From the NCBI GenBank assembly GCA_031255525.1, contig JAIRSJ010000099.1, positions 1 to 47,972 of the forward strand: a DNA stretch of 47,972 nt, read 5' to 3'. The stretch comes from Campylobacteraceae bacterium. GTDB taxonomy: Bacteria > Campylobacterota > Campylobacteria > Campylobacterales > Campylobacteraceae. Positions 1 to 9,307 of this stretch are shown in pieces. The stretch's first letter is position 1. Every line of letters begins with the position of its first letter. The notes under the pieces were generated by a model that was not told the DNA's origin, did not search any database, and was given only the letters and a program-made list of their open reading frames with translations. The position numbers were made by a program, and so were the translations under genes.

Positions 1-548
1 GGTTCGTCTATATATTTTATAAACTCTATTGCTATCTTTGTATTTACAAGATATGGCGTTGTGGTCGGCATTGATTTTTCATTTTCATCTATATTTAAAT
101 TTAATGCAGCCATTGATTTTTGCAACCATTCAAGCATAAGTCCGCTTTTCACAGTTTTATGACTAATTGCCTTATTATCAATGAATAAACGATTATAATT
201 TACCTTTCTTATAAAATGATTTTTTGTGTCCAATATGAGATAATAGGGAGTATGCACTATCGAACTTGCCATAAATTCCAGAGATTGTTGAAGTTTCCAA
301 CCTGTTGCTTGACTGTCAGCAAGAAATTCTTTTCTATGTATTATCTTAACCCTAAAACCACTTGCCTGCAAGATACTAATAGATTTTTCAAGAAAAACTG
401 TATTCTTTTGATTATTTATATCGTAATTTTGTATAAAAATAATTTCTTCTATGTCGTTTTTCTCGGCATATAAAACTATTGAGCGAGTTTGCAATAGTAA
501 CAATGGATACTCCACGTCAAAAATAACGGTAACTATGGTAAATTTCAT
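1..548 (-). CDS. Glycosyltransferase-like protein (DUF6492-type), 3' end cut by window edge
   Basis: An open frame runs from ATG at 548 to the window edge (182 codons, no stop). It begins MKFTIVTVIFDVEYPLLLLQ and contains the segment YYLILDTKNHFIRK near residue 110. This resembles the DUF6492 family of putative glycosyltransferases found in capsule clusters, where an acidic 'LDxD/N' segment follows the Rossmann-like start. An AAGGAA ribosome site lies about 8 bases before the ATG. It is the next gene on the same strand after the 893-aa glycosyltransferase, so it probably adds a sugar to the same capsule. The family call is from memory of its pattern; the reading frame itself is clear. Confidence 0.6.
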   Translation of the reverse strand, partial: MKFTIVTVIFDVEYPLLLLQTRSIVLYAEKNDIEEIIFIQNYDINNQKNTVFLEKSISILQASGFRVKIIHRKEFLADSQATGWKLQQSLEFMASSIVHTPYYLILDTKNHFIRKVNYNRLFIDNKAISHKTVKSGLMLEWLQKSMAALNLNIDENEKSMPTTTPYLVNTKIAIEFIKYIDE

Positions 549-559
549 AAAAATATTCC

Positions 560-579
560 TTTTAGTTTGTAAACTAAAA
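560..579. promoter_or_regulatory. Hairpin overlapping the ribosome site of the partial capsule gene
   Basis: A 9-base inverted repeat (TTTTAGTTT, 2-base loop, AAACTAAAA) lies between the stop of the 893-aa gene and the ATG at 548. On the minus strand its 3' arm runs into the AAGGAA ribosome site of the next gene. It could attenuate read-through or mask that site. No long U tract follows, so a simple terminator is less likely. This is inference from structure only. Confidence 0.35.
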
Positions 580-591
580 AACGGTGTAAAT

Positions 592-3273
592 TTATTTAAC
601 TATATTTTTTACATTTTCTATCATTTCTTTGATTAAATCATCATCTATTTTTGCCAAAAATAAATCTGGATTATCGCCACTCCATGCTTGTTTTGTGTGA
701 AATTCAAAAAAATGAATGTTTGGAGTGATTTTTTTATATATTATTTTTCTGTCAAACTTATTGGAGATGATTTTTTGAGAAAATATTATCATGAAGGGCT
801 TATTTTTCTTGGAATGAAATTTTAAAAATTCATCAGCTTTTTGGAAAATTGATTTGAGATTGAAATTGTTATTAACGCGATAATGGTAGAAAAATACTAT
901 TTTTTCATTTATATTTTTTAATTCAGACATTGTCTGAATTGCTGTTTTTAACGCCTCTTTATCTTTGGTTGAACTTATGATATCTCGATAAATTCCAAAA
1001 CCTTTAGCTGGTGATTCACTATATATGTTATCGGCTTTAGTGATACTTGTTGATCTAATTATTTTTACTTTACCAACACTGTCATACTTCATTTTTTCCG
1101 TATCCAGTAAATCTTTATAACTTGTGCTTTCAAGATATATGGCATAATCCATATTGCTTCTGCTATCAGAATATGGCGTGCTAAAGCTCTTTAAATTATG
1201 TCGTTTAAATATGTTATCAGCCAACCCATTTTCACCCAAAGATATAAAAACAGTTGAACCTTGTTCTGAAATTTTGACTATTTTAGAGAGTTCCTGTATT
1301 TTATTGTTGGCATTTTCATATAAATTTTGATCTGTGCCACACCTTTTTAATATAGCATTTTTATGGGCTACAAAGTATTTTTCATACTGTTTATGATATT
1401 TTTCATAGAGTCCATTTTTTTGTAAATAATCATATATATGTTCCAAAATATATAGCATATCAAGAACATTTATATTGTTTAAATCACGTTGAGTCATAGT
1501 AGAATCGATATTGACGACTCTATTGTAAAAAACCTTATTTAAATAAAAAATATCTTTTATCACTGAAAAATAATACCAATGCCAAGCTTCATCTTCTTGT
1601 ATCAATCTTTCAGGAAATCTGAGATGGTATTTATCTATAATATCTTTTCTAAATAATTTGCACCATGGAGCAGATCTGTATTTTGCAAAGCTTCCGTCAA
1701 ACTGATGTATTCCATTTGGTTTCTGCACCGAATCATAGTATCTTTGTAGGACATTGGCTCTATCGGATAATGTTTTATTCTCTATAACACATGATGCATC
1801 GCCTATAACTATGTATACATTATTGTTTATCATAGAATCATAAAAGTTTTCCAAGGTATCAAATTCAAGCCAATCATCAGAATCAACAAACATTATATAT
1901 GGTGCTTTGGCAATATCCAATCCTCTATTTCTTGCTGCTCCTTGTCTTTGGTTTGTTTGAGCCAAAACAATAAATCGACAATCTTTACTGGAATATCCTT
2001 TTAAAATAGATAAACTATTATCTGTAGAGCCATCATCTATGCAAATAATCTCTATCTCTTTTAAGGTTTGATGTATTACGCTATTAAGACATCTGATAAG
2101 ATATTTAGACGCATTATATACCGGTATTATTATTGATATTTTTAGTTGTTTTGGCATCTCTTGCCTCCACTCTCTTTTTAAAACAACATCTTTAAAGGGA
2201 GACTTTAAAAAATACTTATACCATTCATTTGAATACAATCCGTCAAAATATTTCCATGGTTTATCTTTTGATGAAAAGTGTGTAATTATCGCTTGCCGTT
2301 CTATGTCGTCTAAATTTTCATATTGAGAGTTAAAAAGTTCATTTATTTGCTTGATTGTATATTTGTTTTGAGCTCTTTTCAGATTTAAAACCAAGAAGTT
2401 ATATTTGATATCAATTATTTTTGCCTTATTGCCAAAAACTACATTGAAAACGTTCTGATCCATCAGATTCATGCTCTTCATATTCTGTTTTGTTTGAATA
2501 AGCCTCTCTGATACGTTGCCGTCTCTCAAAAGTTTTAAATTTAATAACATTACGCCCGAATTAAAATATGAAGCATAGTATTTTTGCGTATTATATTCAT
2601 GTTGAAAATACAACTTTCCGGTATCATGTGCAACAGCGGCATAAAAACCTTTGACATCCGTATCGTACAATTTTTTCAAATCACCTTTTACTAAAATATC
2701 ACCGTCTAAATATAATATTTTATCTTCGCAATCAATAAGATTTGGAATTTCAAATTTCAGTAACGCGGCTATACTTGCAACACAAATAGCCTTTGGATCA
2801 TGTTTGTGTAATGATGCAAATCTATCGGAAGTAGCCTCAATGATCTTTATGCTTACATTTTGATTTTCAAAAGCGCACAATCGTTTTTTATTTTCATTAT
2901 CCACGCTATCAGTTATAATGTATATCGTATAGTGTGTATCTTCATGCCTATTGTTTATCAAAGAGGCGATAGCAACACTTGTCGGCACAACAAAGTTATT
3001 GTCTGTCACAAAAGCAATAGAAACATTGTTGGCTTGATTTGTTATCGTCAAACCGCTATAAAATGGATCTTGCTGCCTTACGATATCCTTATCCATTGTG
3101 CTAAGTTGATTTGTCGTGCTAAAACTACTTCTTCCAATCTTTCTTCTTATATACTCCATACTAAATAGAGCATGTTTATACAGAGGACTATCTTTATCTA
3201 TATTTTCATACTCTTCTAAAGCTTTTTCATACAGCCCTTGTTTGCTATACTCATTTCCAAGTTTTAGGCTCAA
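592..3273 (-). CDS. Multidomain capsule glycosyltransferase: TPR-like + GT8 + GT2 + DUF1796-like
   Basis: The product (893 aa) has four parts. A TPR-like helical start covers residues 1-50. A GT8 (LgtC-type) domain begins near 80 and has the DxD motif YLDGDILV near 190. A GT2 domain begins near 376 with KISIIIPVYNASKY, DDGSTDNS and FVDSDDW. The region from about 675 resembles DUF1796, a putative papain-like peptidase fold, with SLGEN followed by Gly683 where that family usually has Cys. Two transferase domains suggest that one protein adds two sugars to the capsule repeat. The start is TTG, supported by an AGGAAG ribosome site 5-6 bases before it and by a TTGA overlap with the stop of the preceding gene. 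The GT domains are secure; the C-terminal assignment is moderate. Confidence 0.85.
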   Translation of the reverse strand: MSLKLGNEYSKQGLYEKALEEYENIDKDSPLYKHALFSMEYIRRKIGRSSFSTTNQLSTMDKDIVRQQDPFYSGLTITNQANNVSIAFVTDNNFVVPTSVAIASLINNRHEDTHYTIYIITDSVDNENKKRLCAFENQNVSIKIIEATSDRFASLHKHDPKAICVASIAALLKFEIPNLIDCEDKILYLDGDILVKGDLKKLYDTDVKGFYAAVAHDTGKLYFQHEYNTQKYYASYFNSGVMLLNLKLLRDGNVSERLIQTKQNMKSMNLMDQNVFNVVFGNKAKIIDIKYNFLVLNLKRAQNKYTIKQINELFNSQYENLDDIERQAIITHFSSKDKPWKYFDGLYSNEWYKYFLKSPFKDVVLKREWRQEMPKQLKISIIIPVYNASKYLIRCLNSVIHQTLKEIEIICIDDGSTDNSLSILKGYSSKDCRFIVLAQTNQRQGAARNRGLDIAKAPYIMFVDSDDWLEFDTLENFYDSMINNNVYIVIGDASCVIENKTLSDRANVLQRYYDSVQKPNGIHQFDGSFAKYRSAPWCKLFRKDIIDKYHLRFPERLIQEDEAWHWYYFSVIKDIFYLNKVFYNRVVNIDSTMTQRDLNNINVLDMLYILEHIYDYLQKNGLYEKYHKQYEKYFVAHKNAILKRCGTDQNLYENANNKIQELSKIVKISEQGSTVFISLGENGLADNIFKRHNLKSFSTPYSDSRSNMDYAIYLESTSYKDLLDTEKMKYDSVGKVKIIRSTSITKADNIYSESPAKGFGIYRDIISSTKDKEALKTAIQTMSELKNINEKIVFFYHYRVNNNFNLKSIFQKADEFLKFHSKKNKPFMIIFSQKIISNKFDRKIIYKKITPNIHFFEFHTKQAWSGDNPDLFLAKIDDDLIKEMIENVKNIVK

Positions 3274-4910
3274 TTTTTACTTCCTGCCCTGTATTCTCTG
3301 AACTCTCTCACGTCCTTTAAAATTGCATTTGGCAGAGTTAAAACATTTTTATGATTCAGCCAAGTTACGCCAAGTCTATACGAGAGATGTTTTTGAATTT
3401 TGTAGCCTTCATTCGCATCAAAATAATCCTCAAGCGGAGGCAAATCTGTATTTGGTCTGTCTTTCCACTCTTTTTGCGCTTTTTTAACCGCAGATAAAAG
3501 CGTAAGTTTGCCTTTTTGTTTCCAATGCTCTATCATCAAGCCGCCTATGCGATATTCTAAAGTATTTTTTACTCTCTCTTTTGCGCCAAAAAGCTGAGAT
3601 TTTATCTCTTTGGTATCTTTTTTTAACTCTTGATTTTCAAGATAGTATTTTTCAAGCTCTTCTTGTACTTGATGAAGCTGCGAGAGCAACAGTTCGTTTT
3701 CTTGTTCCAACTCGCTATTTTTAGAAGTATTTTGTGATTTTGCCTCTAACTCTTTTTTTAACTGCTCCAACTGTTTGGATTTCTCTTCGGCTGATTTTTT
3801 TGCATGCTGAAGACTTTGACTAAGCTCGGTTTTTTGCTTTTCTATATCGCTTACTTTTTTACTCTGCTCATTGAGGCTCGCTAACTGCTTGTTCTGCTCT
3901 TGTTTTAAGATATCAATGTAATTTTTAGCATCTTCATATTCGGCTTTGGCTTTATTTATCCTCTCTTCCAAAGAGACGATTGTCTCCTGTGCATTTTGCT
4001 CGACACTGTTTAACTGCTCCGTTAAACTTTGTATTTGTTCTGTTTGCGCTTCATGTCTGCGAAATTGCTCTATCATCGTCTGCCATGCATCAATGGCCGC
4101 TGTGCCACCGATTCCTTCATTGATTAGAGGCAGATTTGCATTCTCTTGAAGTTCTCTATAAATATTTTGCGCTTGTCTGTTGCCTCGCACCAAATCTTTG
4201 GCTATATACTGCCAAAGAGGATTGTCATTTGTGTTATCAACATAAGACGATACCGCTTTTGAAGTGATATTTTCGCTTATCTCTTTTTTTATTTTTTGCC
4301 GTTTTTTTGGAGTTTGGCATGATATTTCCGTACCTCTCCATAATATCTTGTCGGGAAATTTCAGATTTATGCGAACTTTTAATTGCTGTATATAGCTTGC
4401 CGCCGACAGACGAACTTGTCTGGCATGCACCAAAAGACAACGATCCTGGTTTGCCTGATAAAACCTTAAAAGTTCAAAATTATATGCACTCCAACTTTTT
4501 AACATATCCTTTACGTCATCTTGTTTTGACAAATACGACTCATGATGTACAAAGATGGATTCCGGCTTGTCATAAACAAGTATAAAAGCTATATTCGGAT
4601 CCACAGACTTCCAAAAATCCAATAGATAAATGGCATCCGGATCAGACCAGCCCCAAAACGACTGATCTATATTTGCCAGCATCAAATCAAGTACCATACT
4701 ATGCCAAACAGCACTTATATTTATCTGCTCTATATCTTCATAATATCCCGATACGCCATGAGCCTTACAAAGTGTGTGTGTTATCTGCTGCGGAGTAAAA
4801 CCTTCGCGAACAGACTGGTTTGGGTAAAACATGCCGCACGTTCGCAGTAGCTCTTCAGTTTCTTTATATGCCGAGCACGGATGTCCGACTATTATAACTT
4901 TATAATTCAT
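3270..4910 (-). CDS. Sulfotransferase-like protein with long coiled coil, capsule cluster
   Basis: The product is 546 aa. The N-terminal 200 residues start KVIIVGHPCSAYKETEELL, a pattern like the sulfotransferase phosphate-binding loop but without the usual PRSGT signature. Residues about 275-440 are a heptad-rich coiled coil dominated by Glu, Gln and Lys. The C-terminus holds two related segments (YRIGGLMIEHW...KLTLLSAVKKA and YRLGVTWLNHK...LTLPNAILKDV), a short motif repeated about 60 residues apart. It is the first gene of the minus-strand capsule unit, divergent from kpsM, and it overlaps the glycosyltransferase gene by 4 bases. A role in capsule modification or as an assembly scaffold is inferred; enzymatic activity is uncertain because the loop is degenerate. 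Confidence 0.55.
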   Translation of the reverse strand: MNYKVIIVGHPCSAYKETEELLRTCGMFYPNQSVREGFTPQQITHTLCKAHGVSGYYEDIEQINISAVWHSMVLDLMLANIDQSFWGWSDPDAIYLLDFWKSVDPNIAFILVYDKPESIFVHHESYLSKQDDVKDMLKSWSAYNFELLRFYQANQDRCLLVHARQVRLSAASYIQQLKVRINLKFPDKILWRGTEISCQTPKKRQKIKKEISENITSKAVSSYVDNTNDNPLWQYIAKDLVRGNRQAQNIYRELQENANLPLINEGIGGTAAIDAWQTMIEQFRRHEAQTEQIQSLTEQLNSVEQNAQETIVSLEERINKAKAEYEDAKNYIDILKQEQNKQLASLNEQSKKVSDIEKQKTELSQSLQHAKKSAEEKSKQLEQLKKELEAKSQNTSKNSELEQENELLLSQLHQVQEELEKYYLENQELKKDTKEIKSQLFGAKERVKNTLEYRIGGLMIEHWKQKGKLTLLSAVKKAQKEWKDRPNTDLPPLEDYFDANEGYKIQKHLSYRLGVTWLNHKNVLTLPNAILKDVREFREYRAGSKN

Positions 4911-4981
4911 TTAATAATTCGTATCCTAATAAATTTTTCATTTTAAAAAAAACAATTATATGTTTTTAATGCTTATTATGC

Positions 4982-4987
4982 TATAAA
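4982..4987 (+). promoter_or_regulatory. Candidate -10 box for kpsMTEDCS
   Basis: TATAAA lies about 60 bases upstream of the kpsM ATG in a very AT-rich 135-bp gap between divergent capsule units. A second TATAAA at 5015-5020 is an alternative. No clear -35 box is visible, which is usual for the main sigma factor in Campylobacterota. The kpsM ribosome site AGGA lies 6 bases before its start. Confidence 0.3.
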
Positions 4988-5045
4988 ACTGTTTACAAAA
5001 ATAGATTTTTAATTTATAAAAGTTCAGTATCAATTAGGATTATAA

Positions 5046-5846
5046 ATGGAGCAAAAAGTAGTTTATATATCGCCTTTTAAACAATTTATATCTGTCATTT
5101 TCGCTCTATTTTTGCGGGAGCTTAAAACGCGTTTCGGAGGACGCAGGCTTGGCGTATTTTGGACTTTTACCGAACCTGCCATACATCTTGTGGTAATGTT
5201 GCTTGTATTCTCTTTTTTGCGCGCCAGGATGATGCCTCAAGTACCGTTTGAACTTTTTTTATTAGCAGGCATAGCACCGTTTTTTCTCTTCCGCCATATA
5301 GCTACAGGTTTGATGTCGAGCATAGATGCCAACAAAGCTCTATTTGCTTATTCGCCCGTTAAGCCTATAGACGTATATATCACGCGCACAATACTTGAGA
5401 GTGTTATATATACCGTCATTTTTGCCGTCATTTTATTTGTTTTGTGGATTTGGGGTGGATTTGATGTGAGTATCGCCAATCCTTTCGGCGTAGTAGCACT
5501 GTATTTTCTCATCATAGTTTTTGGTTTTTCACTTGGTGTTATCGCAAGTATCGCATCAAGTATTTTTCCATCGATCAAAATAATTATGAGTATAATTTTG
5601 CTGCCTCTTTACTTCTTATCAGCCATCATGTATCCTTTGTGGATAGTTCCTGCGCAATACATCCAATACCTAAAATTAAATCCCATACTTCATCTGTTAG
5701 AGCTTTTTAAAGCTAACTTTTTTTCATACTATCCTTTAGTGGAGGGCATAAATCTTGCTTATCCGCTCACTTTTGAGCTTATACTGCTTTTTATCGCACT
5801 CGCCTTATATAGAATAAGACGGCTCTCATTGGCGGCAAAACAGTGA
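5046..5846 (+). CDS. kpsM: Capsule polysaccharide ABC exporter, permease KpsM
   Basis: The product is a 266-aa ABC-2 type permease of the usual KpsM length. The cytoplasmic start contains LRELKTRFGGRRLGVFWTFTEP, the hallmark of capsule and O-antigen exporter permeases, followed by about six hydrophobic segments. It forms the inner-membrane channel that moves lipid-linked capsule polysaccharide, powered by KpsT. It is the first gene of the plus-strand export unit and overlaps kpsT by 4 bases, which suggests coupled translation. Identity is supported by the complete kpsMTEDCS series downstream. Confidence 0.95.
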   Translation: MEQKVVYISPFKQFISVIFALFLRELKTRFGGRRLGVFWTFTEPAIHLVVMLLVFSFLRARMMPQVPFELFLLAGIAPFFLFRHIATGLMSSIDANKALFAYSPVKPIDVYITRTILESVIYTVIFAVILFVLWIWGGFDVSIANPFGVVALYFLIIVFGFSLGVIASIASSIFPSIKIIMSIILLPLYFLSAIMYPLWIVPAQYIQYLKLNPILHLLELFKANFFSYYPLVEGINLAYPLTFELILLFIALALYRIRRLSLAAKQ

Positions 5847-6520
5847 TAAAACTGGAAAATTTGACTAAATCTTATCTGCTGGAGAACGGGCGGCATTATG
5901 TGTTTAGAGATTTGTCGTTTGAGTTTCCGGAAAATGCAAATATCGGCTTGATAGGTCCAAACGGTGCTGGCAAAACGACTTTGATGAACATATTGGGTGG
6001 TACTGATATACCAGATAGAGGACGAGTTGTAACGGATAAAACAATCTCTTGGCCTGTAGGACTATCAGGCGGTCTTCAAGGTTCTTTGAGTGCTAAAGAC
6101 AATATCAAATTCATAGCAAGAGTTTATGGCTTTACAGGCGATAGAATGATAGAAAGAATAAAATATGTGGAAGAGTTTGCCGAAATAGGCGAATTTTTTG
6201 AACAACCTGTCAAAACTTACTCTTCCGGTATGAGAGCGAGAGTCTCTTTTGGGCTTAGTATGGCTTTTGATTTTGATTATTACCTTATAGACGAAGCGGG
6301 TGCGGTAGGAGATGCTTCGTTTAAAAAAAAGAGTTTGAGTATCTATCAAGAGAAGTTAAGTAAATCAAATGTTATAATTGTGTCTCACAACATGAATGAA
6401 ATAAGATCGTTATGCGATCATATCATAGTTTTTAATGCCGGAGAGGCGCATATTTTTGATAATGTAAATGAGGGGATAAAGATGTATCAAAAAATAAAAA
6501 CACCAGCAATGCAACAGTAA
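5843..6520 (+). CDS. kpsT: Capsule polysaccharide ABC exporter, ATPase KpsT
   Basis: The product is a 225-aa ABC ATPase. It has Walker A GPNGAGKT near residue 38, the signature YSSGMRAR near 127 (the form typical of polysaccharide exporters), Walker B YYLIDEAGAVGD near 147 and the switch histidine in VSHNM. It hydrolyses ATP to drive KpsM. The ATG overlaps the end of kpsM (ATGA-type junction), and kpsE follows after 16 bases. Confidence 0.96.
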   Translation: MIKLENLTKSYLLENGRHYVFRDLSFEFPENANIGLIGPNGAGKTTLMNILGGTDIPDRGRVVTDKTISWPVGLSGGLQGSLSAKDNIKFIARVYGFTGDRMIERIKYVEEFAEIGEFFEQPVKTYSSGMRARVSFGLSMAFDFDYYLIDEAGAVGDASFKKKSLSIYQEKLSKSNVIIVSHNMNEIRSLCDHIIVFNAGEAHIFDNVNEGIKMYQKIKTPAMQQ

Positions 6521-6536
6521 CACACGAGTTTTTTTA

Positions 6537-7691
6537 ATGAGAAAACTGAAAAAGCTTGTCAAAAATCCGAGAAAATTTTTCATAGATGCCTATTACAAAA
6601 GAGTCGGCGCATGGTTTTTGACTAAAAATTTTGTAATTATTGTCGCTGTCCCTTTTGTGCTCTCTGTTTTTTACTATCTCTTTTTTGCTGCCGACAGATA
6701 TGTAAGTGAAAGTATAATTTCCGTCAAACAGGCAAGCGATTCACCCTCGAGCGCATCCGGACTTGCGGCAATAGTAGGCATAAACACGAACTCCAAAGAG
6801 GATACGCTTTATCTGAGAGAATATATCCACTCTTTGGATATGCTAAAACTGCTGGAGCAAAAGATTGATATCAGGCGCATGTATAGCAAAGAGTGGCTGG
6901 ATTTTATATATAGATTTTATAATTTTATGTCTCAAGAAAGTTTTTTGGAATATTATCAAGATAGAGTCAAATTGGTTTATGACGATATAAGCGGACTTTT
7001 GAAGATAAACGTAGAAGCATTTGAAGCCGACGAAGCGCAAAATATGGCAAGCGAGATACTAAAGCAAAGTGAAATTTTTGTTAATAAACTTTCGCATGAA
7101 ATGGCAAAAGGTCAGCTTGAGTTTGCCAGAACAGAACTGCAAAAAGCAGAAAATAGACTCTCTGCCGCCAAAAACGCACTTTTGGCATTTCAAAACACCT
7201 ATGGTATTTTCAATCCTATGGAACAAGCACAATTGCTGGCAAATCTCACTTTTGAGTTTGAAGCCGAACTTGCCAAAAAAGAGACTGAACTTGCCGCCCT
7301 ACTTTCGTATATGCAAGACAATGCGCCGCAAATTTTAACACTCAAAGGCGAAATAGCGGCTTTGAAAAAACAGATAGGTAAAGAGAGTGGGCGCGTTGCT
7401 GCGAATTCAAATAACTCTACAAATCTGCTTGCATCAAAATATCAAACATTAACCGTCGAAGCTGAATTTGCACAAGAGTTATATAAAATAGCTCTCGGAG
7501 CAGTCGAGCAGGCAAGAATAGAAAGCACCAAGCAAATCAAATATCTCTCTATCATTCAACAGCCCTCAAAACCGCAAAGCGCAAAATATCCGCGTAAAAT
7601 ATACAACCTATTAACGCTACTTGCTTTGCTATTTTTACTTTACGGTATCACAAAATTGATAAAAGCCACTATAGAGGATCACAAATACTGA
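6537..7691 (+). CDS. kpsE: Capsule export inner-membrane/periplasmic protein KpsE
   Basis: The product is a 384-aa polysaccharide co-polymerase type 3 protein. It has a transmembrane segment near residues 30-50, a large periplasmic part with a coiled coil around 180-290, and a second transmembrane segment near the C-terminus (LLTLLALLFLLYGI). The phrase RYVSESIISVKQ just after the first membrane segment is typical of KpsE/BexC proteins. It links the KpsMT transporter to the outer-membrane protein KpsD. Its last base is the first base of kpsD. Confidence 0.93.
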   Translation: MRKLKKLVKNPRKFFIDAYYKRVGAWFLTKNFVIIVAVPFVLSVFYYLFFAADRYVSESIISVKQASDSPSSASGLAAIVGINTNSKEDTLYLREYIHSLDMLKLLEQKIDIRRMYSKEWLDFIYRFYNFMSQESFLEYYQDRVKLVYDDISGLLKINVEAFEADEAQNMASEILKQSEIFVNKLSHEMAKGQLEFARTELQKAENRLSAAKNALLAFQNTYGIFNPMEQAQLLANLTFEFEAELAKKETELAALLSYMQDNAPQILTLKGEIAALKKQIGKESGRVAANSNNSTNLLASKYQTLTVEAEFAQELYKIALGAVEQARIESTKQIKYLSIIQQPSKPQSAKYPRKIYNLLTLLALLFLLYGITKLIKATIEDHKY

Positions 7692-9307
7692 TGAAAAAGA
7701 TTATTTTGATGCTGATTTCAGCTATGCTTTGCTTTGCCGCAGTGGATGTCGGAACAATTGTAGGCACAAATGAAAACAACGATACTGCCTTGATAAACGA
7801 AAAAGAGAATATTTTCGGCTCACATCTTTTTAACGGAAATTTCGCCAATGTAAAACAACACATGTACAATCCGGATTATCGTCTCAATATAGGCGATACG
7901 GTTCTTTTGAAAATGTGGGGAGCATTTGAATTTGAACAAGCTCTTGTTGTCGACTCGCAGGGAAATATTTTTATTCCCAAGGTCGGTGTTGTCAAACTTC
8001 TTGGTGTACGAAACGGTGACATACTGTCTATCATAACGAAACAAGTAAAAAAAATATATAAAGATAATGTCTTTGTGTACGCCGACATGGAAGCATATCA
8101 GAATGTCTCCGTATTTGTAACGGGAAATGTGAATAAACCGGGTCTTTATGAAGGATTAAGTTCGGATTCGTTGATACAGTATCTCGACAAAGCTTCCGGT
8201 ATAAATTCCAAGTACGGAAGTTTTAGAAAAATTACGATTTTGAGAAACAATAAACCTTATAAGAAAATAGATTTGTATGATTTTTTAATCGACGGCAAGA
8301 TGGATTTGCTGGCATTTAGAAGCGGTGATGTTATACTTGTAGATAGCGTGGGTCCTTATATCAGTGCCAAAGGAGAAGTGTTAAGAGAATCAAGATTTGA
8401 GTCAAGACACGAATTTATGGACTTGGAAGAGCTTGCCAAATTGGCGGGCATAAAACCGACCGCCACAAACGCTATAGTAAAAAGCTACAAAAACAACAAC
8501 CGATTAAATATCAACTCTTATGAATTAGAAAAGTTTAAAGACGTTTTCTTGCAAGCAGGCGACGAAGTGGAGTTTTTACCAGAACATTCACCAGATGAGA
8601 TAAGAGTGAGCGTTGAAGGAGAACATAACGGACTTCGTCAATTGGTGCTGAAAAAAGGCTCTACGCTTGAGGATTTGAAAAATGAAATCATTCCTAACTC
8701 CCAATCAAATATAGAAGCTATTCAGATATTTAGAAAAAGTGTAGCGGCAATACAAAAAAATCTTCTGGAAGCTCAGCTTAAAGAGCTTGAAACGCTTGCT
8801 CTAACAACCCCTTCGGTATCATCTGAAGAAGCTAATATGAGAGCGCAGGAGACAAAAGCTATTTTGGAGTTTATACAAAGAGCAAAGAAAGTTGAGCCAA
8901 AAGGGCAAATCACGATAAATGAAAAAACAACTGCTAAAAGTATTGTCTTAGAAGAAGGAGATGTCATTAATATTCCGACCCTGAACAATATAGTTGTAGT
9001 CCAAGGCGAAGTTGGAATTCCTGGAGCATTTACATACTTGAAAGGACAAACTATTGACGAGTATATATCGCTTGCCGGCGGTTTCAGCCAAAGAGCAAAT
9101 AAAAATAGGGTTTTAGTTATAAGAGCGAACGGCAAAGCCGAAAACTATGACGCATCGCCGTTTTCATTCGGTAAACCGAAAATATACGCGGGAGACTCCA
9201 TACTGATTTTGCCTAAAGCCGAAGGAAAAAATTTACAATACGTAAATCTTTTGAGCCAAGTTTTATATCATATAGCCATAGCAACAAAAGTTGTTCTTGA
9301 TATATGA
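7691..9307 (+). CDS. kpsD: Capsule polysaccharide export protein KpsD
   Basis: The product is 538 aa with a signal peptide (MKKIILMLISAMLCFAA). A polysaccharide-export (Wza-type) domain begins around residue 55 (YRLNIGDTVLLKMWG) and is followed by soluble-ligand-binding beta-grasp repeats (for example VFVTGNVNKPGLYEG and VVVQGEVGIPGAFTY). It forms the periplasmic and outer-membrane exit for capsule. It overlaps kpsE by 1 base and kpsC by 4 bases. Length and domain order fit the KpsD family. Confidence 0.94.
   Translation: MKKIILMLISAMLCFAAVDVGTIVGTNENNDTALINEKENIFGSHLFNGNFANVKQHMYNPDYRLNIGDTVLLKMWGAFEFEQALVVDSQGNIFIPKVGVVKLLGVRNGDILSIITKQVKKIYKDNVFVYADMEAYQNVSVFVTGNVNKPGLYEGLSSDSLIQYLDKASGINSKYGSFRKITILRNNKPYKKIDLYDFLIDGKMDLLAFRSGDVILVDSVGPYISAKGEVLRESRFESRHEFMDLEELAKLAGIKPTATNAIVKSYKNNNRLNINSYELEKFKDVFLQAGDEVEFLPEHSPDEIRVSVEGEHNGLRQLVLKKGSTLEDLKNEIIPNSQSNIEAIQIFRKSVAAIQKNLLEAQLKELETLALTTPSVSSEEANMRAQETKAILEFIQRAKKVEPKGQITINEKTTAKSIVLEEGDVINIPTLNNIVVVQGEVGIPGAFTYLKGQTIDEYISLAGGFSQRANKNRVLVIRANGKAENYDASPFSFGKPKIYAGDSILILPKAEGKNLQYVNLLSQVLYHIAIATKVVLDI

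Noticed and set aside
216-636. Plus-strand open frames of 85 and 61 codons
   Set aside because: They lie opposite the edge-truncated glycosyltransferase frame and the end of the 893-aa gene, have no recognisable content, and fit antisense shadows.
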